Shown here one piece after another: positions 55,242 to 64,000 of a stretch of 64,000 nucleotides of DNA; the stretch's first letter is position 1, and every line of letters begins with the position of its first letter. The translations under genes were made by a program, and so were the position numbers. Source of the DNA: Alkalibacillus salilacus (GTDB taxonomy: Bacteria; Bacillota; Bacilli; Bacillales; Alkalibacillaceae); contig NZ_JAUSTQ010000008.1 in the NCBI RefSeq assembly GCF_030812915.1, positions 1-64,000 on the forward strand. Reading direction: 5' to 3'. The notes under the pieces were generated by a model. The model saw only the letters and a list, made by a program, of their open reading frames with translations, made no database searches and was not told the DNA's origin.

Positions 55242-55381
55242 TTAGATAGTTTGTTTAAAAATTTACCTGTAGCTCGTCCTGAAGCGCGCCTCCCAACTCT
55301 TTTTCCGATCTTCCCTTTTCGAACAGCATCTACATCATTCCAAATTCTTAGCAATTTATAAATCCGTGACTTTAAACCCAT
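55238..55381 (-). CDS. Small highly basic protein, 47 residues, unknown
   Basis: MGLKSRIYKLLRIWNDVDAV then KGKIGKRVGRRASGRATGKF: 14 Lys/Arg and only two Asp, no Cys, no TM. AAGGATGGTGA provides the SD seven bases before the ATG. Short basic proteins of this style recur in Bacilli as hypothetical genes; it could bind nucleic acid or lie at a membrane. Its strong basicity is unusual beside the acidic proteins around it. Confidence 0.65.
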   Translation of the reverse strand: MGLKSRIYKLLRIWNDVDAVRKGKIGKRVGRRASGRATGKFLNKLSK

Positions 55382-55469
55382 ACTTTCACCATCCTTAATT
55401 TTCTGTTAAATTTATTATAAACAAACAAATCAATCTATACCAACAAAATTATTTTATAGGTGGTGTTTG

Positions 55470-55595
55470 ATGATTGAATTTGTTGGGTATTGTATAAGAT
55501 GTGAAAGAGTAGTTTACTGTGAAAATGGTTTTTTAAACGGTGTTTATCAAGACGGCAATCTATTTTGTCAGCACTGTGTAGATCATCAGTATTAA
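55470..55595 (+). CDS. 41-residue CxxC zinc-binding micro-protein upstream of glutathione peroxidase
   Basis: MIEFVGYCIRCERVVYCENG at the N-terminus and LFCQHCVDHQY at the C-terminus give two CxxC pairs (Cys8/Cys11 and Cys33/Cys36) plus Cys17, a likely zinc ribbon. AGGTGG precedes the ATG. It ends 16 bp before the peroxidase start, so the two are likely co-transcribed. It resembles other Bacillus micro-ribbons (SR1P, YhfH style) only in general form. Confidence 0.7.
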   Translation: MIEFVGYCIRCERVVYCENGFLNGVYQDGNLFCQHCVDHQY

Positions 55596-55611
55596 TATTG
55601 GGGGAAAGTAG

Positions 55612-56088
55612 ATGTCAACGATTTACGAGTTTGAAGTCACCAAAGGAAATGGCGAAATTCAAGCATTGTCTGACTTTAAAGGAGATGTCTTGTTAATCGT
55701 TAATACAGCAAGCAAATGTGGTTTTACGCCACAGTTTGAGGGGTTGCAGAAACTGTATGACGATTATCATACTAAAGGTTTTCACATATTAGGATTCCCT
55801 TGTGATCAGTTTATGAATCAAGAATTTGATGATCAAAGTGATATTGAAAGTTTTTGTAAACTGAACTATGGCGTTAGTTTTCCGATATATCAGAAGGTAG
55901 ATGTGAAAGGCGAGCTACAAGATCCTCTGTTTTCCTATTTGACAGAGGAGAAAAAAGGGTTTCTTGGTGGAGAGATTAAATGGAACTTCACTAAGTTTTT
56001 AGTTGATCGTGAAGGTAAAGTTATTCGTCGTTATCCTCCACAGGCAAGACCTGAGAAAATCGAAAAAGATTTAGTCGTATTAATATAG
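55612..56088 (+). CDS. bsaA: Glutathione/thioredoxin peroxidase (BsaA-like)
   Basis: 158 residues, thioredoxin fold. Peroxidatic Cys36 (NTASKCGFTPQFEGLQ) instead of selenocysteine, FPCDQFMNQE with resolving-type Cys, and WNFTKFLVDREG. It reduces peroxides with thioredoxin or bacillithiol rather than glutathione in Firmicutes. Weak SD (GGGGGAAAG). Second gene of an operon with the 41-residue CxxC protein. Confidence 0.93.
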   Translation: MSTIYEFEVTKGNGEIQALSDFKGDVLLIVNTASKCGFTPQFEGLQKLYDDYHTKGFHILGFPCDQFMNQEFDDQSDIESFCKLNYGVSFPIYQKVDVKGELQDPLFSYLTEEKKGFLGGEIKWNFTKFLVDREGKVIRRYPPQARPEKIEKDLVVLI

Positions 56089-56094
56089 ATTTTT

Positions 56095-56130
56095 GCTGAG
56101 TTTACAAATGATTGTAAGCTCAGCTTTTTT
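56095..56130 (+). terminator. Terminator of the peroxidase operon
   Basis: GCTGAG-TTACAA / TTGTAA-CTCAGC with T6. Confidence 0.88.
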
Positions 56131-56132
56131 AT

Positions 56133-56171
56133 AAAAAACACCGGTGAATGCGATCATTCATCGGTGTTTCA
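56133..56171 (-). terminator. Terminator of the leftward unknown gene
   Basis: AAACACCG-TGAATG / CATTCA-CGGTGTTT, nearly perfect; the minus-strand tail is T-rich. Confidence 0.82.
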
Positions 56172-56174
56172 TCA

Positions 56175-56825
56175 TTAAAAATTCTCGCTCTTATTACTGT
56201 CCTTAAATAAAAATGCTTGGTCATTATAACTAAGGGTTATTCGCCCGCCTGGCACTTCTAACTCAGATTGAATTAAGTCGATTAAAGCTTGTAAATCTTC
56301 TTCATCACTTTCTTCCTCACCGCGGTTAATCGTTAAGCGAATATGTGGGTTCACATCTTGTCCAGCAACAGATGGCACATTATTCGGTTCAATCTCTTTC
56401 TTTTGTCCAATATTTTTTGGGTACGCAATCCATAGTTCCTTTATCATATCACTACTACCGAACCTTGATTCGATTTCAGGAACTAAAACGTTTTCCAACT
56501 CATCTTCCCAAACTTCAGCTACGTAACTGTCTACAAGTTGACCTTGCTCATTTTTAAATACAAGCATGTTAAAATCCTTTTGATCTAAATCAACGATCGC
56601 AGCGTGTTGAAAAGCCTCATAAACACCAGTGGAATCATTAATGACCTCTGTTACATCTCCCTCGTAAGGAAAAGATTCGTTTATATAAGTTGTGGCCTCA
56701 TTTTTTAGAGAAGAAGCTGTATCATCATCTGTTGTAAAACCAAGATACATCAAATAAACGACACCCATTGCTAGAGCCACAATGAAAATTATAACGACGA
56801 GTAATGCTTTTGTTTTGGTGGGCAC
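56175..56825 (-). CDS. Anchored extracytoplasmic protein, unknown
   Basis: 216 residues from a GTG with AGGTGA upstream (an ATG 33 bp further upstream is possible). TM helix at about 6-28, then a soluble acidic domain; no recognised motif. It is divergent from the penicillin-acylase-type gene, sharing a 140-bp region. Family not recognised. Confidence 0.62.
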   Translation of the reverse strand: MPTKTKALLVVIIFIVALAMGVVYLMYLGFTTDDDTASSLKNEATTYINESFPYEGDVTEVINDSTGVYEAFQHAAIVDLDQKDFNMLVFKNEQGQLVDSYVAEVWEDELENVLVPEIESRFGSSDMIKELWIAYPKNIGQKKEIEPNNVPSVAGQDVNPHIRLTINRGEEESDEEDLQALIDLIQSELEVPGGRITLSYNDQAFLFKDSNKSENF

Positions 56826-56966
56826 CTCTGTCACCTCATTTCGTATATCCTTATACATTATAAGCGTAATGAAAGGAATTCGTAAATTAAAACTATGAAT
56901 CGACACAAAAGTGTTAAATTTTTTGAATATTTGTATTATGATTAAAGGATAAAGGGGGAGATTAGT

Positions 56967-59381
56967 ATGGCTGAAGTGAAGCAGAAGAAACCAATGCATA
57001 AAGGTTTGAAATGGAGTCTAATAGTGGTTGGAATTTTAGTTGTCGTTATGATTATCGCACTATTAGTTGTAAACGCTTACATAAATCGTTCGCTACCGAA
57101 AACAGAAGGAGAAGTAGAGGTTAGTCAATTTGTTGAAGAGAGTGAAAGGTTCTCAGGTTTAACAGAGGATGTTGATGTCACTCGTGATGATGACGGTGTT
57201 CCGCATATTAGTGCTGAAAATGATGAGGATTTATTTTTTGCACAAGGTTATGTCACTGCACAGGATCGATTATTTCAAATGGAAATGTCACGCCGACAAG
57301 CTTCAGGTGAGCTGAGTGAAGTCGTTGGCGATATGGCACTGAATCAAGATAAATACTTTCGTACATTAGGGTTAAGACGTGCTGCAGAGAAATCAATTTC
57401 AGAATACGATGATGAAACAATGCAAGCTTTAGAGGCTTATGCTGCTGGAGTGAATGCTTATATTGATCAGGCAGATGAAGAAAACAGGATGCCGATTGAG
57501 TTTACATTAATGGGCTTGGATGAAGTAAGTGATTGGACACCGCTTGATTCGCTAACCATAGGTAAATTTATGGCATACGATCTAGGTGGTCATTGGGAAC
57601 GTCAGGCTTTTAACTATCATTTAATTAATAATTTCCCAGAAGATGAGGCATATGAATTATTCCCTTCTTATCCTGAGGAAGCTTTAACAAATATTTCAGA
57701 TGAAGAATACGTTGATGTCACTGCAAGCCTGTCGAAAGCACCAACGCCTCCCGAATTTAACGGCAGCAACAATTGGGCTGTATCTGGCGATAAAACAGAG
57801 TCAGGAGAGCCTTTATTAGCAGATGACCCGCACCTAGGTTTAGCTACACCATCTATTTGGTACCAAGTTCAATTAGATTCACCGAATTATCAAACATCTG
57901 GCGTTATTTTCGCTGGTGTTCCTGGCATTATTTTAGGTCAAAATAAAGACATTGCCTGGGGCGTGACCAATGTAGGCCCGGATGTCCAGCAACTTTATTT
58001 AGAAAAAAGACATGAAGAAAACCCTCATCAATTTCTGTATGATGATGAATGGTATGAAGCAGATGTAATTAATGAAACGATTGAAGTAGATGGTGAGGAA
58101 TCCATAGATTATGAAGTGGTTGAAACGAAACATGGTCCAGTTATTTCAGAGTTTACGAATCCAGTTGAAGCTGAAGAAAATCAAACTGTGATGTCGATTG
58201 ACTGGACGGCATTAGAGGCAACAAAGGAGTTGTCAGCTGTTCTACAAATGAACAGGGCTTCAAATTGGGATGAATTTGAAACGGCTTTAGAAGATTTCCA
58301 TGCACCTGCCCAAAACTTTGTTTTTGCAAGTACGGACGGTACTATCGCTTATAAAGCAAATGGTCGTATTCCTATATATGATCATCCAGATCAAGCCTTA
58401 TTACCAATGGAAGGTTGGAATCCAGATCATGATCTAACAGAAACTATTCCTTTTGATGAATTACCGACACTAGTTAATCCCGAAAAAGGATTTGTTGGAA
58501 CAGCTAACAATAAGATTATTTCAGATGAATACCCTTATCATATCAGTCATGTTTGGGCGCAGCCTTATCGTTACACCAGGATCCATGAATTTCTAGATGA
58601 GCGGGATCAGCTTACAAAAGAAGATATGAAAACATTACAAATGGATACGATGAATTTACGGGCTCGTGAGTTTGTTCCGATGTTCACTGAATTATTATCT
58701 GATGGTGATTGGTCGGAAACGGAATCTGATGCTTTAGATACGTTAGCTGATTGGAATTTTCAAGATAACCGAGAGTTAGCTGGGCCACTAATTTTTGATC
58801 GATTGTTCGCTAATATAGAAGCGGTTTTATTTGAAGAGGCTTTTTCTGAAGACTTAATGAGCATGTTCAAAGGGAGCGGTCAAACCATTGATGAGCTAAT
58901 TCGTCATAGTTACGAAGGCGAATCAGTGAATTGGATAGAAAAGAAAGGAGGATTACAGACTGTTGTTCGTGAGGCATTCGAGCAAGCAATGGAAAACATC
59001 GAATCAGATTATGGGTCAGATGTAAGTGATTGGCAGTGGGGTAATTACCATCAAGTTTATTTCGAGCATCCGTTATCAGGCACAGCATTCTTAGACGTCT
59101 TCTTTAATGAACAAGAACCTAAACCTGTTGATGGCAGTCCAGTTACGGTAATGGCCGCTTCTCATAATGAAAATGGTATTGTCGATCATGGAGCAAGCTG
59201 GCGATTTGTGACGGATATGGCAGAACCACTTCAAGGTGATCATATTGTTGGACCAGGTCAAGCTGGCCATTATCGTAGCGAATGGTATGATAATCAAATT
59301 TATGATTGGGTAGAAGGTCAATATCATACCACAAATATGGAAGGTTTCGCAGGTGAGACTTTCCAATTGTTAGCTGAATAG
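56967..59381 (+). CDS. Penicillin acylase family N-terminal-nucleophile hydrolase, membrane-anchored
   Basis: 804 residues. TM anchor at about 15-37, alpha-chain region (VTRDDDGVPHISAENDEDLFFAQGYVTAQDRLFQMEMSRR), then the autoprocessing site NGSNNWAVSG with nucleophile Ser267 after Gly266, and beta chain with DPHL, GVPGIILGQNKDIAWGVTNVG and LPMEGWNPDHDL. After self-cleavage it forms an alpha/beta heterodimer. Relatives hydrolyse beta-lactam side chains or N-acyl-homoserine lactones. Whether it quenches signals or scavenges acyl amines is open. The SD GGGGGAG precedes the ATG. 67 bp before a BCCT carrier. Confidence 0.92.
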   Translation: MAEVKQKKPMHKGLKWSLIVVGILVVVMIIALLVVNAYINRSLPKTEGEVEVSQFVEESERFSGLTEDVDVTRDDDGVPHISAENDEDLFFAQGYVTAQDRLFQMEMSRRQASGELSEVVGDMALNQDKYFRTLGLRRAAEKSISEYDDETMQALEAYAAGVNAYIDQADEENRMPIEFTLMGLDEVSDWTPLDSLTIGKFMAYDLGGHWERQAFNYHLINNFPEDEAYELFPSYPEEALTNISDEEYVDVTASLSKAPTPPEFNGSNNWAVSGDKTESGEPLLADDPHLGLATPSIWYQVQLDSPNYQTSGVIFAGVPGIILGQNKDIAWGVTNVGPDVQQLYLEKRHEENPHQFLYDDEWYEADVINETIEVDGEESIDYEVVETKHGPVISEFTNPVEAEENQTVMSIDWTALEATKELSAVLQMNRASNWDEFETALEDFHAPAQNFVFASTDGTIAYKANGRIPIYDHPDQALLPMEGWNPDHDLTETIPFDELPTLVNPEKGFVGTANNKIISDEYPYHISHVWAQPYRYTRIHEFLDERDQLTKEDMKTLQMDTMNLRAREFVPMFTELLSDGDWSETESDALDTLADWNFQDNRELAGPLIFDRLFANIEAVLFEEAFSEDLMSMFKGSGQTIDELIRHSYEGESVNWIEKKGGLQTVVREAFEQAMENIESDYGSDVSDWQWGNYHQVYFEHPLSGTAFLDVFFNEQEPKPVDGSPVTVMAASHNENGIVDHGASWRFVTDMAEPLQGDHIVGPGQAGHYRSEWYDNQIYDWVEGQYHTTNMEGFAGETFQLLAE

Positions 59382-59448
59382 AAGAATCGTTCATAATGTT
59401 CCCCGACTGGTTCATACTAAAACCATTACATCAAAAGGGGTAGTATAC

Positions 59449-61074
59449 ATGAGAACAAGATTAATTGATTGGCCAACATTTATTATCTCATTTATTGTTA
59501 TATTAGCAGTTGTAATTCCGTTAATTATCTATCCAGAAGCAGGCAGTGCTTTTGTTGCGCAGTTAAATAATGTGATGTCTGACAGATTTGGTTTTTTGTA
59601 TTTAACGATGGGGTTAGCGATTTTCTTCTTTCTTATTTTTGTTGCGTTTAGCCAAAACGGACAAGTGAAGTTAGGTGAAGAAGAAGAACCGCCTGAGTTT
59701 AGTACACCTGCATGGGCTGGAATGTTATTTTCTGCAGGAATCGGATCGAGTATTTTATATTGGGGTACGATTGAGTGGGCCTTTTATTACCAAGGTCCAC
59801 CTTTTGGATTGAGTCCAACTTCCGATCAACTTGAAACTATTCAGTGGGCTTCTACGTACGGTATTTTTCATTGGGGACCGATTGCTTGGGCCATTTATGC
59901 TCTTCCGGCTGTTCCGATGTCGTATTTCTTCTACGTACGGGAGAAGCCAATTATTAAAATTAGTGAAACGTTACGCCCATTATTAAAAGGGTACTCAGAT
60001 ACAATGGTCGGTAAACTAATTGATGTTTTGTTCATTTTTGGTTTGTTAGGTGGGGCAGGGACAACGTTAGCCCTTGGTACACCACTGATTTCTCGAGGTG
60101 TTGCTGATTTAACTGGATTTGAAGATAACATGTTACTACGCACGATTGTATTATTAGTAGTAACCGTGATATTTGCGATTAGTGCTTATGTCGGTTTAAA
60201 GGAAGGAATCAAACGTTTAAGTAATCTAAATTTAGGATTATCGATTTTCTTGTTATTATTTGTATTAATTACTGGACCTACGCTGTTTATATTAGAAACG
60301 ACGACGAATAGTGTAGGCTTAATATTAGATAATTTCTTTCGTATGAGTACTTGGACAGAACCATTTGCAGTAATGGAAGGCGTTGAAGAAACAGGGTTCC
60401 CAGAGTCATGGACGGTATTCTATTGGGCATGGTGGCTTGTCTACGCGCCATTTGTCGGATTGTTCATTGCACGAATTTCAAGAGGTCGGACAATTCGCCA
60501 AGTGATTATTGGATCTATGGTGTACGGTTCTATTGGCTGTTTACTATTTTTCGGCATTATGGGTAACTTCGGCTTATTTTTACAGATTACGGGAGAATTT
60601 GATGTCGTACAAGTATTAAATGATCAAGGTGCACCGGCAGCGATTATATCAATCATTAACCAATTACCGTTTTCGAATATCATGGTAGCCATTTTCGTCT
60701 TCCTATCTGTTGTGTTTTTAGCTACAACATTCGATTCAAGTTCATATATTTTAGCTTCAGTTACACAAAAACTATTAGAAGATGAGGAGCCACTGCGTTG
60801 GAACAGGATGTTTTGGGCGTTTACGATCTGTTTATTACCACTCACACTCATGTATTTAGGCGGATTAGAAACATTACAAACGGCGAGTATTGTGGGTGGA
60901 TTCCCGCTCATTTTCATTATGTTTTTAATTGCTTGGTCATTTATGAAGACTTCAACTCGTGACTTAAAAATCGATGAGCAGTATGAACCGAAAACCATTA
61001 TACTTGATATGAAAAATATCAGACAGAAGTTGAAAAGGCGACGTAAGAAAAAACAATCAAATGATAAGGATTAA
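59449..61074 (+). CDS. BCCT-family osmolyte carrier (OpuD-like)
   Basis: 541 residues, 12 TM. The family signature FYWAWWLVYAPFVGLFIARISRGRTIRQVI is at about 323-352, with Trp-rich substrate box; also AGIGSSILYWGTIEWAFYYQGPP near the N-terminus. It transports betaine, choline, carnitine or ectoine with Na+ or H+; the ligand cannot be fixed. Basic cytosolic tail (KRRRKKKQ) as in osmosensing members. AAAAGGGG precedes the ATG. Together with the OpuAC-like protein and the DoeA-like enzyme, it supports a salt-exposed lifestyle. Confidence 0.93.
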   Translation: MRTRLIDWPTFIISFIVILAVVIPLIIYPEAGSAFVAQLNNVMSDRFGFLYLTMGLAIFFFLIFVAFSQNGQVKLGEEEEPPEFSTPAWAGMLFSAGIGSSILYWGTIEWAFYYQGPPFGLSPTSDQLETIQWASTYGIFHWGPIAWAIYALPAVPMSYFFYVREKPIIKISETLRPLLKGYSDTMVGKLIDVLFIFGLLGGAGTTLALGTPLISRGVADLTGFEDNMLLRTIVLLVVTVIFAISAYVGLKEGIKRLSNLNLGLSIFLLLFVLITGPTLFILETTTNSVGLILDNFFRMSTWTEPFAVMEGVEETGFPESWTVFYWAWWLVYAPFVGLFIARISRGRTIRQVIIGSMVYGSIGCLLFFGIMGNFGLFLQITGEFDVVQVLNDQGAPAAIISIINQLPFSNIMVAIFVFLSVVFLATTFDSSSYILASVTQKLLEDEEPLRWNRMFWAFTICLLPLTLMYLGGLETLQTASIVGGFPLIFIMFLIAWSFMKTSTRDLKIDEQYEPKTIILDMKNIRQKLKRRRKKKQSNDKD

Positions 61075-61076
61075 AA

Positions 61077-61112
61077 AAAGAGGGACGGAAACTTTATTCC
61101 GCCCCTCTTTTT
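61077..61112. terminator. Bidirectional terminator between BCCT and nitroreductase genes
   Basis: AAAGAGGG-CGGAA / TTCCG-CCCTCTTT, flanked by A and T runs. Confidence 0.9.
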
Positions 61113-61116
61113 GGGT

Positions 61117-61857
61117 TTAATGGCGATTTAGAGATTTATCTTGGATAAACGGTCCGACATCTTGACGCATCGGATTGGTTAACTTACGTTTGATTTGTTC
61201 ACTCCATTGATCATCGCGACCGTTAGTTGCTCGGTGTGTGTAATAATCAGTTACTGTCTTGTCAAAGGCATGAAATTCAGCTGCTGTGGTAATGTCATAT
61301 TGGTTTTCATGATAAACGGTTGTCCAGTCAAAACGCGGCTTACGCTCTGGCTTTTCTTCAGGGACACCAACAGCCATTCCAAATAGTGGTACGACATATT
61401 CTGGTAAATTTAGAATGTCATTCACACGATTAACGTCGTTACGTAAACTGCCAAGATAACACATACCCAGGCCAAGTGATTCTGTCGCTACAGCACAATT
61501 TTGAGCAGCAAGTGTTGCATCAATTGTTGCCATCATAAAGAATTCTGTACTTTCTAGGTTAGTTTTCATTTGTTCACGTGTCGTTTCGTCTTGTGATTGC
61601 GCCAATCGATTGAGATCTGCACAAAATACAAATAAATGACCGTTTTCTTCTACGTAAGGTTGACCACTTACCTCACGTAATTGTTGTTTGATGTTTAGAT
61701 CTGTAACTCCAATTATAGAATAGGCCTGATAGTAACTTGAGGTTGAAGCAGCTTGACCAGCTTCAACAATTGTTTTGATCTGTGATTCTGTTAATTTTTC
61801 ATCTTTAAATTTTCGAATTGAGCGATGATTCATAAGTAAATTAATTGTTTCGTTCAT
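61117..61857 (-). CDS. FMN-dependent NADPH nitroreductase (NfsA/NfrA type)
   Basis: 246 residues. [41 protein letters not shown] near the N-terminus, [26 protein letters not shown] mid-sequence (seen as [11 protein letters not shown]), [17 protein letters not shown] and a basic C-terminus match NfrA/FrxA-like members. It uses FMN to reduce nitro compounds, quinones or flavins. ATGA overlap with the chemoreceptor stop means they are translationally coupled. Confidence 0.9.
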   Translation of the reverse strand: MNETINLLMNHRSIRKFKDEKLTESQIKTIVEAGQAASTSSYYQAYSIIGVTDLNIKQQLREVSGQPYVEENGHLFVFCADLNRLAQSQDETTREQMKTNLESTEFFMMATIDATLAAQNCAVATESLGLGMCYLGSLRNDVNRVNDILNLPEYVVPLFGMAVGVPEEKPERKPRFDWTTVYHENQYDITTAAEFHAFDKTVTDYYTHRATNGRDDQWSEQIKRKLTNPMRQDVGPFIQDKSLNRH

Positions 61858-63335
61858 CTTGATGACTCCTTTGAAAGTTGTTGTAATGCTTCGGTAGTTT
61901 TTTCGATCTCTTCATGGAGCTGTGAATTCTGATTGGTTTGTTCTTGAACGGTTGCGGTTATTTCTTCAACAGAAGCCGTTGTATGTTGTACTTTAGAAGA
62001 GATTTGTTCCATTGTATCATTAATATGTCTTGTACTTTCATTGACTTGCTCAGCTATTTGACTAAATTGGTTTAACATTTGTTGAAGGTCTTTCGTATCA
62101 TCTTCAAATTGATTAAAACGTTCGCTACTCTGATTGATTATTGCAATATTATCTTGTAATACATCTAGTAGGTTTTTCATTTGTCCATCCGTTTGTTCGT
62201 TTGTCTGTTTCATGGCATTAAGATTATCGGAAATATTAGATGCCGTTTTATCAGTATTGTCAGCTAATTTACGAATTTCATCAGCGACAACAGCAAAACC
62301 CTTACCATGTTCACCCGCACGTGCTGCTTCTATTGAGGCATTGAGCGCTAGTAGTCCAGTCTGTTCGTTGATTTCTTTAATTGATTGAATAAACGTAGCT
62401 GATGACTCGACTTTTTCCGTTAAATCCTTAAATGTCGTACGCATTTGATTCATGCTCGTTTCAAACGTTTTAATTTGTTCAATCATTTGGTCTGATTCCA
62501 CTTTACCTGCTTGAGCTTGTTCGGAGGTTTCATTCGTATTTTTTTGAATATCGTTTAAGTGATGCATCATCTGATCAATATTAGTGGCTGTATCATTAAT
62601 AGAATTATTAATTGTTGTTAAATCATAAGCTTGCGTTTCAGTGCTAGAAGCAATTTCCTGGATGGCACGATGCATTTCGGAAAACGCTTGAATATTGACA
62701 TTCGATTGAGATTTAATTTCTTCCATACTATTTTTAATGATTGCTGTTTGCTTTTCGATATGTTTTTTTTGCTTAATTTCATTTTGAAATCTTAAATCAT
62801 TCTCTTGTCGTAACTGTTCTAATTCGTGATCGGTTTGTTTAGTAATTTTATGAAGTCCAAATAAAATGATAGCGGTGAACAAGATAAATGACAAAGTTGT
62901 TTCATATCGCAAGTCTAATTGGTCGCCGTGCATAAAAACGAGAGTATGAAAAATGATCATACTTGATGTAAAACCTAAAATTAATAAAGGGAGCGACATG
63001 TAGATTGCTGACGTGATGAGTAGGAAGAAAATTAAACCAATATTATGGGTTGCCACACTTGCTATTAAAACGATATAAGCAAGCATCAGCGATAACCCCA
63101 AGATAAATATGTATGGAACAATGGTCATTGCCTTTTTCGTCCTAATCAAATATCCTGTAACTATTAAGATCGCAATTAAAGCAAGTAGAACAAAGATAAT
63201 TAATTGCATAGACAATCCTGCTGATATGTTTACAAATGTGCTTATAATCGTAATGATCGTGATCATCGTGAATAATAGTTTGTTTTTCCGATGCAAAGAA
63301 AGTTGTTCAATGGACAATGTGTCTTGATTAGACAT
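61854..63335 (-). CDS. Methyl-accepting chemotaxis protein with polytopic membrane input domain
   Basis: 493 residues from the ATG preceded by GAGGGGGAT; a longer frame upstream lacks an SD. Six or so TM helices (about 20-180) without a large extracellular sensor, a coiled coil, then a signalling hairpin ([38 protein letters not shown], about 345-385). The absence of a periplasmic domain suggests it senses something in the membrane, such as redox or energy state, or is soluble-like. It is coupled to a nitroreductase, a possible link to redox taxis. Confidence 0.9.
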   Translation of the reverse strand: MSNQDTLSIEQLSLHRKNKLLFTMITIITIISTFVNISAGLSMQLIIFVLLALIAILIVTGYLIRTKKAMTIVPYIFILGLSLMLAYIVLIASVATHNIGLIFFLLITSAIYMSLPLLILGFTSSMIIFHTLVFMHGDQLDLRYETTLSFILFTAIILFGLHKITKQTDHELEQLRQENDLRFQNEIKQKKHIEKQTAIIKNSMEEIKSQSNVNIQAFSEMHRAIQEIASSTETQAYDLTTINNSINDTATNIDQMMHHLNDIQKNTNETSEQAQAGKVESDQMIEQIKTFETSMNQMRTTFKDLTEKVESSATFIQSIKEINEQTGLLALNASIEAARAGEHGKGFAVVADEIRKLADNTDKTASNISDNLNAMKQTNEQTDGQMKNLLDVLQDNIAIINQSSERFNQFEDDTKDLQQMLNQFSQIAEQVNESTRHINDTMEQISSKVQHTTASVEEITATVQEQTNQNSQLHEEIEKTTEALQQLSKESSR

Positions 63336-63489
63336 AAGATCCCCCTCAATCTTCTGTAAATTATTAATATTTAAAATTATATTAACATAATCAGAAAATA
63401 TTAGGTAGAGTCGGAAAATATAAAATAATTGCATGTATGACGTCGAATCATTATGATTAATAAGGATAAGAAGAGAGGGGGGAGTTTAG

Positions 63490-64000
63490 ATGCAAACTGC
63501 AAAAGATAAAAATGATCTACATATAGAGAATCCCAAAATGTTATTGTTTTCGATTTGTTTCGTCCTAATGTTTTCGGTAATGAACGGAACGATGTTCAAT
63601 ATAGCGATTCCTGACATTGCCGAAAGTTTTAATTTATTACCCTCTGAAGTCAGTTGGGTGATGACAGGCTATATCATGATTTATTCGGTGGGAGCATTAG
63701 TATATGGTAAGTTAGCTGATACAGTAGCATTTAAGAAGTTGATTACGTTTGGTTTAACTGTTTTTGCGATTGGGTCAGTGATTGGTTTTTTAGCGCCTAA
63801 TTATTATTTTGTGTTGGCAGCTCGTGTAATTCAAGCGGTGGGCGGATCAATGATGCCAGCGATTGCGTTTATTGCTCCGATTCGTTTTTTTCCGAGTGAA
63901 CGTGGTAAGATTCTTGGTATTATCTCATCTGTTATGGCTTTCGCATCAGGAATCGGGCCCATACTAGGAGGTGTAATTGCTGGATTTTTAACGTGGCAGT
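63490..64000 (+). CDS. MFS drug exporter, DHA2-type, N-terminal part (3' truncated by window)
   Basis: 170 residues visible. MFNIAIPDIAESFNLLPSEVSWVMTGYIMIYSVGALVYGKLADTVAFKKLITFG gives the motif A loop, GSMMPAIAFIAPIRFFPSERGKILGIISSVMAFASGIGPILGG contains the antiporter motif C (GxxxGPxxGG). Relatives include Tet(L)/Tet(K)-like and other multidrug antiporters. GAGGGGGGAG precedes the ATG. Divergent from the chemoreceptor gene. Confidence 0.88.
   Translation, partial: MQTAKDKNDLHIENPKMLLFSICFVLMFSVMNGTMFNIAIPDIAESFNLLPSEVSWVMTGYIMIYSVGALVYGKLADTVAFKKLITFGLTVFAIGSVIGFLAPNYYFVLAARVIQAVGGSMMPAIAFIAPIRFFPSERGKILGIISSVMAFASGIGPILGGVIAGFLTWQ

Noticed and set aside
56826-56999. 58-residue N-terminal extension of the unknown anchored protein
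   Set aside because: It would overlap the divergent acylase start and its promoter region; the GTG at 56825 has an SD and is followed directly by the TM helix.

Overview
The window looks like chromosomal DNA of a low-GC, moderately halophilic or halotolerant member of the Bacillaceae. Supporting signs are strong GGAGG-type ribosome binding sites, classical intrinsic terminators, SigB-type promoters, and many genes with close Bacillus counterparts (prfC, bsaA-like peroxidase, ykoGHIJ-like cluster, vpr-like protease, ykqA, yuxK, mpfA-like). Secreted and surface proteins carry long Asp/Glu/Asn/Gln-rich stretches, and osmolyte genes recur: an orphan glycine-betaine-type binding protein, a BCCT carrier and an ectoine-hydrolase-like M24 protein. 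I cannot name the genus from the sequence alone.

Layout. 0-8.7 kb: the end of an AbgT-type transporter, prfC, two universal stress proteins, an orphan OpuAC lipoprotein, a DJ-1/PfpI stress protein, an SDR and a CNNM/CBS Mg-efflux-type protein. 8.9-13.4 kb: a YhgE-like/MMPL pair under a divergent TetR regulator, with three operator dyads between them. 13.4-20.3 kb: an NCS2 permease, an EamA exporter and several unassigned membrane or lipoproteins. 20.4-34.2 kb: a defence island made of a candidate structured RNA, a McrBC-like AAA+/nuclease pair, a complete type I hsdM-hsdS-hsdR operon, a DUF45 metallopeptidase and a 1251-residue DUF4011-type helicase-nuclease. 34.4-42.5 kb: housekeeping genes, tRNA-Val, a Vpr-like protease, an HxlR/YceI divergent pair, an M20 peptidase and GlsB. 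42.7-48.7 kb: a catabolic block of tyrosine phenol-lyase, PucR regulator, DoeA-like M24 hydrolase and a Cys/Met-type PLP enzyme. 49-56 kb: a CAP lipoprotein, a two-component system with PepSY proteins, and a glutathione peroxidase operon that includes a 41-residue CxxC peptide. 57-64 kb: a penicillin-acylase-type hydrolase, a BCCT carrier, a nitroreductase, a chemoreceptor and the start of an MFS exporter.

Two signals cut across genes. (1) Seven intergenic stretches carry arrays of an 11-bp element with dyad ends (TTAT-NNN-ATAA and variants, including TTGTTAAACAA) spaced by 10 variable bases. By my count 28 of 30 intervals are exactly 21 bp, two DNA helical turns. All lie downstream of gene 3' ends and none between divergent genes. 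I do not recognise them as a named family, and I rank them as the best candidate for something undescribed. (2) At least four stress genes (two usp genes, pfpI-like, glsB) have SigB-like promoters, one a perfect GTTTAA-N15-GGGTAT, so this segment is rich in general stress response genes.

All assignments come from reading motifs and recalled family features. No searches were run.
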